Positions 55,419 to 64,000 of a stretch of 64,000 nucleotides of DNA are shown piece after piece. Source of the DNA: an uncultured Aeromonadaceae bacterium. Its GTDB lineage: Bacteria > Pseudomonadota > Gammaproteobacteria > Enterobacterales > Aeromonadaceae. Location: positions 1-64,000 of the forward strand of contig CAMFKP010000007.1 in assembly GCA_945957385.1 (NCBI GenBank), read 5' to 3'. The position numbers were made by a program, and so were the translations under genes. The notes beneath the pieces were generated by a model that saw nothing but the letters and a program-made list of their open reading frames with translations, made no database searches and was not told the DNA's origin. How positions within the stretch are numbered: the stretch's first letter is position 1; every line of letters starts with the position of its first letter.

Positions 55419-57254
55419 TTAATGATGCAACGCATCATAGATTTTGCTAGCCAGTTCGTGACTGATACCCGGCACCTTAGCCAGTTCACTGGCACTGGCT
55501 CGTAACACTTCTTGCATGCCCCCCAGGTGCTTGAGTAAAGCCTGCCGCCGTTTGGGCCCCACCCCCGGGATCTCCTCCAGCGCACTGGTCATACGACTCT
55601 TGTGGCGCCGAGCTCGGTGACCCGTTATCGCAAACCGGTGCGACTCATCACGGATATGTTGAATCAAGTGTAATGCCGGCAAATCTGCAGGTAGCGAGAT
55701 CTCCTCATGGCTCTCACCGATAATCAGCGTTTCCAACCCAGGTTTACGGCTCTCCCCTTTCGCAACGCCGATCAGTAACGGGCGCTTGCCACCCAGTTTA
55801 TCGAGATGGCTGGAAACGATCTCTTCTGCCCGAGACAGCTGTCCTTTGCCACCATCAATAAACAACAGATCAGGGACCTTATCAGCTTCTTGCTGTTTGC
55901 CAAAACGCCGATCCAGTGCCTGAGCCATGGCGGCGTAATCATCACCGGGGGTGATGCCACTGATATTAAAGCGTCGATATTCGCTAGTGATCGGACCTTC
56001 ACGGCCGAAGACCACGCAGGAGGCCACCGTTGCCTCGCCCATGGTATGGGAGATATCAAAACACTCCATTCGCTGTACTGGCGAGGTCAGCTCTAACACC
56101 TCTTCCAACTGTGCCATTCTCTGCTGTAACGTCGAACGATGGCTTAGGTGACTACTCAACGCCACCTTAGCATTGGTGGAAGCCAGTTTCAGATAGCGCG
56201 CACGCTCGGCGCGCGTGCGATTGGCAACCCGCACCTGGTAGCCGGCCGCATCACTGAGCACGGCCGCCAGCGCCGCTTCATCATCCAATTGGCAATCCAC
56301 CAGTACTTCACTGGGGATCTGACGACCCGACTGCCCCGCTAGATAAAATTGCAGCACAAACGCATGCAACAACTCATCTTGTGCCGAGCCGGCAGGAAAG
56401 CTGGGAAAGTAATTGCGCGTCCCGAGAATTTTGCCATGACGGATAAACAGCACATGCACGCTGGCTACCCCCTGTTCCAACGCAGTCCCAATGACATCAA
56501 GATCATCGAGCACATTACCACTAACCGATTGCTGCTCCTGAACGCGCCGTAAGGCCAATAACTGATCGCGATAACGCGCCGCCTGTTCAAAGGCCAACCG
56601 CTGGCTAGCCTGCTCCATCCTCTCCGCCAGATCGGCGATCACCTGTTGATCTTTCCCCTGCAAAAACAGCCGAGCCATATCAACCTGAGCGTGGTACTCC
56701 TCATCACTCACCAAGCCGGCGACACAGGGCCCAGAGCAACGTTGCAGTTGATACAGCAGACAAGGGCGGCTGCGATTGGCATAAACGGCATCTTCACACT
56801 GACGAACGGAAAACAGACGTTGCATCAGATGCAAACTCTCGCGCACCGCACTGCCGCTGGGATAGGGGCCGAAATATTCACCCGATATCCGGCGGGGACC
56901 GCGATGTAATGTCAAACGGGGGTGACGCTCGTTGGTTAACAGCAAGTAGGGATAGGATTTGTCATCGCGCAGCAGGATGTTGTACTTGGGTTGGTACTGC
57001 TTGATCAAATTGTGTTCAAGAATCAGCGCCTCGGTCTCGGTATAGGTCACCGTGAACTCGACGTGTTCTATATGCCGGACCAGGGCGCGCGTTTTCTCGC
57101 TACCGGGATCACGCCGAAAATAGGAAGCCAGACGCTTAGCCAAATCCTTGGCTTTACCCACGTAGATGATCTCACCCTGCGCATTGAGCATACGGTAGAC
57201 ACCTGGTTGATTGGGGACTGTAGCCAGAAAGGCCTTGTGATCAAATGAAGACAT
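55419..57254 (-). CDS. uvrC: UvrABC excinuclease subunit C
   Basis: A 611-residue DNA repair nuclease. The N-terminal GIY-YIG nuclease ([25 protein letters not shown]) cuts on the 3' side. The UVR segment near residue 205, the RNase H-like nuclease with [21 protein letters not shown] and [14 protein letters not shown] for the 5' cut, and the C-terminal helix-hairpin-helix pair ([30 protein letters not shown]) are all present. It follows uvrY on the same strand, separated by a terminator-like palindrome, and precedes pgsA. Confidence 0.97.
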   Translation of the reverse strand: MSSFDHKAFLATVPNQPGVYRMLNAQGEIIYVGKAKDLAKRLASYFRRDPGSEKTRALVRHIEHVEFTVTYTETEALILEHNLIKQYQPKYNILLRDDKSYPYLLLTNERHPRLTLHRGPRRISGEYFGPYPSGSAVRESLHLMQRLFSVRQCEDAVYANRSRPCLLYQLQRCSGPCVAGLVSDEEYHAQVDMARLFLQGKDQQVIADLAERMEQASQRLAFEQAARYRDQLLALRRVQEQQSVSGNVLDDLDVIGTALEQGVASVHVLFIRHGKILGTRNYFPSFPAGSAQDELLHAFVLQFYLAGQSGRQIPSEVLVDCQLDDEAALAAVLSDAAGYQVRVANRTRAERARYLKLASTNAKVALSSHLSHRSTLQQRMAQLEEVLELTSPVQRMECFDISHTMGEATVASCVVFGREGPITSEYRRFNISGITPGDDYAAMAQALDRRFGKQQEADKVPDLLFIDGGKGQLSRAEEIVSSHLDKLGGKRPLLIGVAKGESRKPGLETLIIGESHEEISLPADLPALHLIQHIRDESHRFAITGHRARRHKSRMTSALEEIPGVGPKRRQALLKHLGGMQEVLRASASELAKVPGISHELASKIYDALHH

Positions 57255-57271
57255 ACCTTGGATCCATCAAC

Positions 57272-57299
57272 AATAAAGGCGGCCATGGCCGCCTTTATT
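57272..57299 (-). terminator. Palindromic hairpin between uvrY and uvrC
   Basis: AATAAAGGCGGCCATGGCCG and its continuation to 57299 form a perfect 28-base palindrome, with AT at the ends. It follows the uvrY stop by 13 bases and lies 18 bases before the uvrC start, so it may partly uncouple the two genes or act as a stabilising hairpin. Confidence 0.8.
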
Positions 57300-57311
57300 A
57301 CTGCCAACTAT

Positions 57312-57959
57312 TTATAACGATTGGGCATCAAGCATGCCATAGCGAATGGCCATGCGTGTCAGCTCGACATCACCGCTGATATTAAGCTTGTCAAACAGCC
57401 GATAGCGATAACTATTGACCGTCTTGGGACTCAGACTCAGCTGCTCGGCAATGTCATTGACCTTGCTACCTTTGGTGATCATCAACATGATCTGCAGCTC
57501 GCGTTCGGACAGTGCTTTGAACGGGTTATCACTGTCTTGTGTGGCAAACTGGCTCAACGCCATCTGCTGAGCTATTTCCGGAGAGATATAGCGTTGACCT
57601 GCATGCACGGCACGAATGGCTTGAATCATCTCGTCAGGAGCCGATGATTTCGTCAGATATCCCGCGGCTCCCGCCTGCATGACCTTGGTTGGAAATGGAT
57701 TTTCACAATTCACGGTTAACACGATAATTCGTGCATCCGGAGTATGTCTGAGAATTTTTTTGGTGGCTTCCAGCCCCCCAATACCCGGCATGTTCATATC
57801 CATTAGGATCACATCCGCTGAATGCTCACGGCACCACTGTACCGCTGACTCACCGGTGGTAGCCTCTCCAGCCACCTTTAGACCCCGAACATCCTCGAGT
57901 ATGCGACGAATCCCTGTGCGTACCAGTTCATGATCATCAACCAGGAATACGCTAATCAA
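57312..57959 (-). CDS. uvrY: Response regulator UvrY/GacA
   Basis: A 215-residue NarL-type regulator. The receiver has D8, D9 and the acceptor D54 (VILMDMNMPG), and lysine in YLTKSSAPDE. The LuxR-type DNA-binding domain is ALSERELQIMLMITKGSKVNDIAEQLSLSPKTVNSYRYRL. With the BarA/GacS kinase it drives CsrB-type small RNAs and so carbon storage and virulence control. The position upstream of uvrC is conserved in gammaproteobacteria. Confidence 0.96.
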   Translation of the reverse strand: MISVFLVDDHELVRTGIRRILEDVRGLKVAGEATTGESAVQWCREHSADVILMDMNMPGIGGLEATKKILRHTPDARIIVLTVNCENPFPTKVMQAGAAGYLTKSSAPDEMIQAIRAVHAGQRYISPEIAQQMALSQFATQDSDNPFKALSERELQIMLMITKGSKVNDIAEQLSLSPKTVNSYRYRLFDKLNISGDVELTRMAIRYGMLDAQSL

Positions 57960-58073
57960 TCGAGTTTCTCCGCTAATTACTGCTTATCGGCACATTACAC
58001 CGCACTGAAGTGTAAAGGCATCATATCGAATCAACGCTCAGCTGCAAGCGGCCCATAGCAAAACTTCAGGCAA

Positions 58074-58102
58074 AAAAAACCCCACCGTGAAGTGGGGTTT
58101 CG
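58074..58102 (-). terminator. Terminator of ppiD
   Basis: AAACCCCAC and GTGGGGTTT form a 9-bp stem with loop CGTGAA. Read leftward it is followed by a run of T bases. It lies 16 bases beyond the ppiD stop. Confidence 0.92.
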
Positions 58103-58117
58103 ATTCATCATCATGAA

Positions 58118-60031
58118 TTATTCATTCACCGGCTGTTTATCGAACAGCGGATTGTAATGCACATTCGCAGATGCTCGGGCTTGTTTGACTAATGCATCCT
58201 GAACCGCGATAGATCGTGCCTGGCCCAATTGGACTTCTAACATAGGACGTGATGCCGAAGGCTTGTCAGACGAAGTCACCTTGGTTAATACCAAGACAGC
58301 CTGATCGCCATCCTGCAAACCCAGAGCTTGACGCACAGGAGCCTTGTCTGGATGTGGCATACGGAACAGAGCCTGCATCAAGGTCGGATCCAGCTCATTA
58401 CCAGTACGTACAATTCCGTTCTTGGTAACCAGCTTGATATCGGCATCCTTAATGAAAGCAGAGACATCCTCACCTTTATTCAGTTTATCCAACAGAACCT
58501 GAGCCTGTTTGCGCGCCTCGGCCTCGGCCTTTTGCAGACCCACAGCTGCTTCAACTTCTTGCTTCACATCCTTCAACGGACGCGTTGCTGCCGGCTTGTA
58601 TTCTGCGATATGCAGCACATAAGCCTTGGAGTCATTGACCGTAATTACGTCAGAATTCGAGTTCTGATCGCGCAACGTTTCAGAAAACGCCTGCTGTTTC
58701 AACTTCGCATCATTGAATGGTGCTTTGTCTGAATTGGCCGCAATCAAACCAGATTGCTGAATTTTCAGGCCCAACTTTTCACTGACAACATCCAGTGAAT
58801 CCGGGTTTTCAAAAGCCAGCTCGGACATCTTTTGCTGTTGATCGAGGAACAGGTCGCGCGCTTTATCCGCCTTTAGCTTGCTCAGCACATCTGTTTTGAC
58901 CTCATCGAAAGGACGCACCGTCTCAGGCTGCACGCCTAGCAACTTGATGATATGCCAACCGAACTGGCTCTTAACCACCGCAGACAGATCCCCTGCCTTG
59001 CTCAACGCAAAGGCAGCCTTTTCAAACTCTGGATCCATGACTCCGTGTTCAAACCAATCCAGCTCACCACCTTTACGCGCTGAAAGCTTATCGGCTGATT
59101 TTGCCTTAGCCAGCGAAGCAAAGTCGGCGCCGGCATGAATCTGAGCCAGCAGATCTTCTGCTTGTTTTTTCCCCAGCGCTTGATCCTTATCGGCAATCAA
59201 GATGTGGGCTACCTGCCGACGTTCGGCAGTCCGGTACTGGTCAAGATGTTGATCGTAATAATCGCGCAACTCCTGATCGCTGACCTTGATATCCTTGGCC
59301 AAGGCCGCCGCATCAAGCTCAACATAATTGACATTGACCTGCTCTGGACTCTTGAACTGGTCCGCATGGGCTTTGTAGTAGCTATCGAGCTCTGCATCGG
59401 AAACGGATAAGCCCTTTTGATAATGCGCAGCAGACAACGTGTAAACTTGTGCATCACGCTGTTGTTGCATCAGACCATCCACCCGAGAAACTTCTGACGG
59501 CAGTGCAAACTCGCTTTCGACTAGGGCCCCAGCCCAATTATCCTGCAGCAGACGCTGACGAATCGACTCACTGAATGAGTGCGGATCAAGGCGAGCCCGA
59601 CTCAACAGATTCAGATAGACTTCATTGTCAAACTGACCATCTTTCTGGAACTCGGGCATCGCCCTAATGGCTTCTTTTACTTGCTCGTCGCCGATCCGGA
59701 TATTGGCAGCCACAGCTTGTTGATCCAACGCCAACTGGTTAATCAGGCGATCAAGGACGGTTTTACGCAACTGTTTAACATAAGCCGGATTGTCTGCCAG
59801 TTGAGAGAAACTCTCTCCGAATTGTTGCTGCAAACGGGCGCGCTCATTTTGATAAGCACGATCAAAATCCTGCGAGGTAACCGCTTGGTCGTTAACCTTA
59901 GCCGGGTTGGTATCGGCCGGACGATTTAGGTAACTACCTACACCAGCTAAAGAGAAGGAGAGGATGATTAACCAAAAAATGATCTTGGCTACTCGCCCTT
60001 GAGCCCCTTCACGTAATTTATCCATCAGCAT
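58118..60031 (-). CDS. ppiD: Periplasmic folding factor PpiD
   Basis: A 637-residue inner-membrane-anchored chaperone. One N-terminal helix (AKIIFWLIILSFSLAGVG) is followed by a SurA-like chaperone region with repeated helices, a parvulin-like domain (about residues 265-360, VAHILIADKDQALGKKQAEDLLAQI and FGWHIIKLLG), and a long C-terminal part. PpiD sits at the exit of the SecYEG translocon and helps newly exported proteins. GGGAG lies about 9 bases before the ATG. Downstream of hupB, as in E. coli. Confidence 0.95.
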   Translation of the reverse strand: MLMDKLREGAQGRVAKIIFWLIILSFSLAGVGSYLNRPADTNPAKVNDQAVTSQDFDRAYQNERARLQQQFGESFSQLADNPAYVKQLRKTVLDRLINQLALDQQAVAANIRIGDEQVKEAIRAMPEFQKDGQFDNEVYLNLLSRARLDPHSFSESIRQRLLQDNWAGALVESEFALPSEVSRVDGLMQQQRDAQVYTLSAAHYQKGLSVSDAELDSYYKAHADQFKSPEQVNVNYVELDAAALAKDIKVSDQELRDYYDQHLDQYRTAERRQVAHILIADKDQALGKKQAEDLLAQIHAGADFASLAKAKSADKLSARKGGELDWFEHGVMDPEFEKAAFALSKAGDLSAVVKSQFGWHIIKLLGVQPETVRPFDEVKTDVLSKLKADKARDLFLDQQQKMSELAFENPDSLDVVSEKLGLKIQQSGLIAANSDKAPFNDAKLKQQAFSETLRDQNSNSDVITVNDSKAYVLHIAEYKPAATRPLKDVKQEVEAAVGLQKAEAEARKQAQVLLDKLNKGEDVSAFIKDADIKLVTKNGIVRTGNELDPTLMQALFRMPHPDKAPVRQALGLQDGDQAVLVLTKVTSSDKPSASRPMLEVQLGQARSIAVQDALVKQARASANVHYNPLFDKQPVNE

Positions 60032-60148
60032 GAATCTCTACTCCCGATGCAGTGGATGTGAATATAAAAAAGCGCACCTGTTTGATGCGCCTGATTGGAA
60101 AAACTCAAGAATTCAACAGTCGAATGCTTCCTCGCCTTACCGCAAGGA

Positions 60149-60421
60149 TTAGTTGACCGCGTCCTTCAATGCTTTACCGGCTTTAAATGCAGGGATTTTG
60201 GCAGCAGCGATTTCGATAGTCTCGCCAGTTTGAGGATTACGGCCAGAACGTGATGCCCGTTCACGAAGCAGGAAAGTACCGAAACCGACCAGAGCAACCT
60301 GATCACCTTCTTTCATGGCCTCAGTAACCGCATCAATGAATGCATCCAGAGCGCGTCCCGCTGCGGCTTTAGACAGATCAGCACCTTCGGAAATTTTGTC
60401 AACAAGTTGTGATTTATTCAC
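60149..60421 (-). CDS. hupB: DNA-binding protein HU-beta
   Basis: A 90-residue histone-like protein. It starts [22 protein letters not shown] and has [22 protein letters not shown], whose arms insert prolines into the minor groove. HU-beta with HU-alpha compacts and bends DNA. It lies between lon and ppiD, the conserved order in gammaproteobacteria. Confidence 0.98.
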   Translation of the reverse strand: MNKSQLVDKISEGADLSKAAAGRALDAFIDAVTEAMKEGDQVALVGFGTFLLRERASRSGRNPQTGETIEIAAAKIPAFKAGKALKDAVN

Positions 60422-60573
60422 GTTTTTCTTCCCCTATTTTTAGCCTTGGCCACTCCCGAATTCCTTGGCAAGCGGCGAGTCAACGCTTTATAACAATCCT
60501 CCTGATGGGTTGCAAGTGAGTGTCTACGTTAACTGGTAACAACTCACGATTTGCAACCTGTCAGAAGCTCTCT

Positions 60574-62958
60574 TCAACTGTCAGTTGATCGGGTATTGAT
60601 AACCTCAAAGGCATCGACCGGATTCTGCAACGCCAAGCGCAACACATCGTCAATCCAGCGCACGGCATGAATTTCCAGATCTTGCTTCACGTTATCTGGG
60701 ATCTCCTCAAGGTCTTTCGCATTTTCCTTTGGTATCACCACACGCTTGATACCACCACGGTGCGCAGCCAAAAGCTTCTCTTTGAGTCCACCAATGGGAA
60801 GTACTTCACCGCGCAGAGTGATCTCTCCGGTCATTGCGACATCGGAGCGTACCGGGTTTCCAGTCAAGCTAGAAACCAGAGCAGTACACATGGCCACACC
60901 AGCACTTGGACCATCTTTCGGAGTGGCGCCTTCAGGAACATGGACGTGAATATCCCGTTTTTCATAGAAATCAGGATTAATGCGTAATTGCTCGGCACGT
61001 GCACGAACGACAGTCATTGCGGCCTGGATAGACTCCTGCATTACATCACCCAGTGAGCCGGTATAGGTCAGCTTTCCCTTTCCAGGGACATTAGTGGCTT
61101 CTATCGTCAGCAGATCGCCACCAACTTCAGTCCACGCTAACCCCACAACCTGGCCGATCTGGTTATGATCTTCTGCTTTGCCATAGTCGTAACGCTCGAC
61201 ACCGAGAAACGACTTTAAATTATCCTGATTGATAACAACCTGTTTGATACTCTTGTCGAGAACGATGGTTTTGACCGCTTTACGACACAGTTTGGAAATT
61301 TCCCGCTCCAGTGCACGCACACCAGCCTCACGCGTGTAATAACGGATGATGCCAATTAGTGCCGAGTCCTCAATGCATATTTCGTGTGATTTGAGACCAT
61401 TGCGTTCAATTTGTTTTTGCAGCAAATGTCGCTTGGCAATATTAAGTTTTTCATCCTCGGTATAACCGGATAGACGAATAACCTCCATACGATCCAGGAG
61501 TGGGCCTGGAATATTCATTGAATTGGAGGTCGCTACAAACATCACATCTGACAGGTCATAGTCGACCTCCAGATAATGATCGTTAAAACTATTATTCTGT
61601 TCAGGATCAAGCACCTCCAGCAAGGCTGAGGCAGGGTCTCCGCGCATATCCGATGACATCTTGTCGATCTCATCCAGCAGGAACAACGGGTTCTTCACTC
61701 CAACTTTGGCCATCTTTTGTAGCAACTTGCCAGGCATGGAGCCGATATAAGTGCGTCTGTGGCCACGAATTTCAGCCTCATCACGAACACCACCAAGAGC
61801 CATACGGACATACTTACGACCAGTCGCTTTAGCAATAGACTGTCCCAGAGAGGTTTTCCCTACACCAGGAGGGCCAACCAGGCACAGAATAGGTCCTTTT
61901 AACTTATTCATCCGACTTTGGACAGCCAGATACTCGACAATGCGCTCCTTGACCTTATCCAGACCATAATGATCTGCATCAAGAACTTCTTGAGCCTGTG
62001 CCAAGTTCTTTTTTACCTTAGTACGACTCTTCCAAGGTACCGCGACCATCCAGTCAATATAACTACGAACAACGGTTGCTTCTGCTGACATCGGAGACAT
62101 CATCTTCAGTTTGGTCAGTTCAGAAACAACCTTGGCCTTAGCCTCTTCAGGCATTCCTGCTTCATCAATTTTTTTCTGCAGGCCATCGAACTCATCGGGA
62201 GCTTCTTCTAGTTCGCCAAGCTCCTTCTGGATAGCCTTCATCTGCTCGTTGAGATAATACTCGCGCTGACTCTTCTCCATCTGCTTCTTGACTCGCGAAC
62301 GGATGCGCTTCTCAACCTGCAATAGATCGATTTCAGACTCCATCATTGCCATCAGAAACATCAGACGTTCGGAGACTTCCGGCAATTCCAGAACTTTTTG
62401 CTTATCCTCAATTTTCAGCGGCATATGTGCAGCCATCGTGTCGGCCAGACGCGCTGAATCATCGATTGACGAAATGGAAGCTAAAACCTCCGGAGGGATT
62501 TTTTTGTTCAGCTTGATATAACCTTCAAACTGACCGATCGCCGAGCGAACCATCACCTCCTCTTCACTTGCAGGTATTGCTACCGACTCTCGCAATGTTG
62601 CTACACCAACGAAGTGATCACCGTCCTCCGTCAGCTGCTCCAATTCGGCTCGCTGGGCACCTTCAACCAGAACCTTGACTGTGCCATCGGGCAATTTCAG
62701 CAGCTGTAGAATATTCGCGATTGTTCCGATCTGAAACAGGTCAGCGAGACTTGGCTCATCTGTCGCGGCTTCTTTTTGTGCTACCAGCAAAATGCGCTTG
62801 TCTTGTTCCATCGCGGCTTCAAGGCAACGAATCGATTTCTCTCTTCCGACAAACAGCGGAATAACCATATGCGGATAAACAACCACATCGCGCAATGGCA
62901 AAACAGGTAACACAACCTGTTCGGGACGCTCTGAGTTCATATTCATATCTTTTGGCAT
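60574..62958 (-). CDS. lon: ATP-dependent protease Lon
   Basis: A 794-residue AAA+ protease. The N-terminal substrate-binding domain starts [21 protein letters not shown]. The AAA+ module has Walker [12 protein letters not shown] (near residue 360) and Walker [10 protein letters not shown]. The protease domain has the serine in [12 protein letters not shown] (near residue 690) and the lysine in [13 protein letters not shown], forming the Ser-Lys dyad. Lon degrades misfolded proteins and regulators. ATG 62958 is preferred because AAGGCGG lies just upstream; ATG 62970 is an alternative. A palindrome overlaps the stop. A sigma-32 promoter match precedes the gene. Confidence 0.97.
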   Translation of the reverse strand: MPKDMNMNSERPEQVVLPVLPLRDVVVYPHMVIPLFVGREKSIRCLEAAMEQDKRILLVAQKEAATDEPSLADLFQIGTIANILQLLKLPDGTVKVLVEGAQRAELEQLTEDGDHFVGVATLRESVAIPASEEEVMVRSAIGQFEGYIKLNKKIPPEVLASISSIDDSARLADTMAAHMPLKIEDKQKVLELPEVSERLMFLMAMMESEIDLLQVEKRIRSRVKKQMEKSQREYYLNEQMKAIQKELGELEEAPDEFDGLQKKIDEAGMPEEAKAKVVSELTKLKMMSPMSAEATVVRSYIDWMVAVPWKSRTKVKKNLAQAQEVLDADHYGLDKVKERIVEYLAVQSRMNKLKGPILCLVGPPGVGKTSLGQSIAKATGRKYVRMALGGVRDEAEIRGHRRTYIGSMPGKLLQKMAKVGVKNPLFLLDEIDKMSSDMRGDPASALLEVLDPEQNNSFNDHYLEVDYDLSDVMFVATSNSMNIPGPLLDRMEVIRLSGYTEDEKLNIAKRHLLQKQIERNGLKSHEICIEDSALIGIIRYYTREAGVRALEREISKLCRKAVKTIVLDKSIKQVVINQDNLKSFLGVERYDYGKAEDHNQIGQVVGLAWTEVGGDLLTIEATNVPGKGKLTYTGSLGDVMQESIQAAMTVVRARAEQLRINPDFYEKRDIHVHVPEGATPKDGPSAGVAMCTALVSSLTGNPVRSDVAMTGEITLRGEVLPIGGLKEKLLAAHRGGIKRVVIPKENAKDLEEIPDNVKQDLEIHAVRWIDDVLRLALQNPVDAFEVINTRSTDS

Positions 62959-62989
62959 AACCGCCTTCATTTTTACGCAACTAGTCGAG

Positions 62990-63017
62990 TATATGGGGCC
63001 AAATCAGACAGATTCAA
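62990..63017 (-). promoter_or_regulatory. Heat-shock (sigma-32) promoter of lon
   Basis: On the leftward strand TTGAA (63017-63013) and CCCCATATA (62998-62990) are 14 bases apart, close to the sigma-32 consensus CTTGAA-N13/14-CCCCATNT. The -10 end is 32 bases before ATG 62958. Confidence 0.8.
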
Positions 63018-63038
63018 TTGTTGAGAAGGCAAAAAACA

Positions 63039-63062
63039 CGAAAGGGGCCTCTGGCCCCTTTC
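63039..63062 (-). terminator. Terminator of clpX
   Basis: CGAAAGGGGCC and GGCCCCTTTCG form an 11-bp stem with a 3-base loop; read leftward it is followed by GTGTTTTTTG. It separates clpX from the lon promoter. Confidence 0.9.
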
Positions 63063-63083
63063 GATTGATTATATTTAACGCAA

Positions 63084-64000
63084 TTAGTCACCTGAAACAG
63101 CTTGGCGGTCATTGTTCTCGTAAATCAACAACGGCTGAGTTTCCCCAGCAATCACCGCATCATCCACGACAACCTTGCTAACATTTTGCTGCGAAGGTAG
63201 ATCATACATCGTATCAAGCAACACACCTTCAACAATGGAACGGAGCCCACGAGCACCGGTTTTACGTTCCATGGCCTTGGCTGCAATCGCATGCAGTGCC
63301 TCTTGACGAAACTCAAGCTCTACCCCTTCCAGCTTGAAGAGTGCCTGGAATTGTTTGGTCAGCGCGTTTTTCGGTTCGGTCAAAATTTTGATCAAAGCCG
63401 ACTCATCAAGTTCAGTCAATGTTGCAATCACCGGCAAGCGGCCAATGAACTCTGGAATCAATCCATACTTGACCAAATCTTCTGGTTCGACCTTAGCAAA
63501 AGACTCAGTCAGAGAAACATTTTTCTCCTTGGATCGTACTTCTGCTTTGAAGCCTATACCGGTGCCTTTAGCTGACCGCTGCTCAATAACCTTATCAAGA
63601 CCGGCAAATGCGCCACCACAAATGAAGAGAATCTTGGATGTATCGACCTGCAAAAATTCTTGTTGAGGATGCTTGCGCCCGCCTTGAGGCGGAACAGAAG
63701 CGATTGTGCCCTCGATCAGCTTTAACAGTGCTTGCTGGACCCCCTCGCCCGATACATCTCGAGTAATTGACGGGTTTTCCGACTTGCGGGAAATCTTGTC
63801 AATCTCGTCGATATATACGATACCCCGTTGTGCCTTTTCTATGTCGTAATCACACTTTTGCAGCAATTTTTGGATGATGTTCTCAACGTCCTCACCAACA
63901 TAACCAGCCTCGGTTAATGTCGTGGCATCAGCCATGGTGAAAGGTACATCAAGTAACCGCGCCAGCGTTTCTGCCAGCAGAGTTTTGCCGCTTCCCGTAG
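63084..64000 (-). CDS. clpX: ATP-dependent unfoldase ClpX, cut by the window end
   Basis: The C-terminal 305 codons of ClpX. The Walker A segment [16 protein letters not shown] lies at the window edge and is followed by [22 protein letters not shown], Walker [12 protein letters not shown], the sensor region and [17 protein letters not shown]. ClpX unfolds tagged proteins and feeds ClpP. The N-terminal zinc-binding domain and the start are outside the window, and the shorter ATG frame at 63935 is internal. It ends before a terminator and the heat-shock promoter of lon. Confidence 0.97.
   Translation of the reverse strand, partial: TGSGKTLLAETLARLLDVPFTMADATTLTEAGYVGEDVENIIQKLLQKCDYDIEKAQRGIVYIDEIDKISRKSENPSITRDVSGEGVQQALLKLIEGTIASVPPQGGRKHPQQEFLQVDTSKILFICGGAFAGLDKVIEQRSAKGTGIGFKAEVRSKEKNVSLTESFAKVEPEDLVKYGLIPEFIGRLPVIATLTELDESALIKILTEPKNALTKQFQALFKLEGVELEFRQEALHAIAAKAMERKTGARGLRSIVEGVLLDTMYDLPSQQNVSKVVVDDAVIAGETQPLLIYENNDRQAVSGD

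Overview
The window looks like a chromosomal segment of a gammaproteobacterium, most probably an Aeromonadaceae-like member of the Aeromonadales. This rests on gene order and protein style, not on a search. Conserved blocks are pabB-nudL-sdaA, cysB, aroC-prmB-smrB, uvrY-uvrC-pgsA followed by tRNA-Gly/Cys/Leu, and clpX-lon-hupB-ppiD. H-NS is the short Aeromonas/Vibrio type. GC is moderately high in genes, with AT-rich spacers.

Layout. 1-2.3 kb: two tRNA-Val genes (first partial), an orphan solute-binding protein and two small membrane proteins. 2.3-13.4 kb: two PAS-rich diguanylate cyclases, a frameshifted HAD phosphatase, the divergent metR/metE pair with MetR boxes between them, and a chemoreceptor. 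13.5-20.6 kb: an ovothiol synthase (ovoA), a 53-residue gene with a hairpin inside its coding region, tyrB, a YitT-family protein, a second orphan solute-binding protein and an RhtA-like exporter. 20.8-21.2 kb: tRNA-Ser with an upstream tandem array carrying copies of its own 5' end. 21.4-40.3 kb: mostly housekeeping genes (class I fumarase, pabB, nudL, sdaA, cysB, nfsA, terC, aroC, prmB, smrB, a YbjL-type transporter, sixA) plus a REC-CheC/PAS signalling pair.

40.4-46.8 kb: an M16 peptidase convergent with a small type VI secretion cluster (hcp, PAAR, vgrG). A good sigma-54 promoter match precedes hcp, and no obvious cargo or immunity gene is present. 47-54.1 kb: a membrane EAL phosphodiesterase and a region bracketed by two hns paralogues, with a universal stress protein, a flavodoxin-fold protein, a DUF3465-like exported protein and a GlxA/FtrA-like AraC regulator between them. 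54.2 kb: seven perfect copies of a 7-bp repeat. 54.4-64 kb: tRNA-Leu/Cys/Gly, pgsA, uvrC, uvrY, ppiD, hupB, lon with a sigma-32 promoter match, and a clpX cut by the window end.

Themes. c-di-GMP turnover (two cyclases, one phosphodiesterase) and other signalling are prominent. Sulfur and methionine metabolism is represented by metE, metR, cysB and ovoA. Ribosome rescue and protein quality control appear as smrB, lon, clpX, ppiD and possibly the 53-residue gene. The strongest leads for something less described are that small gene, the tRNA-Ser fragment array, the paired hns locus and the cargo-less T6SS cluster.
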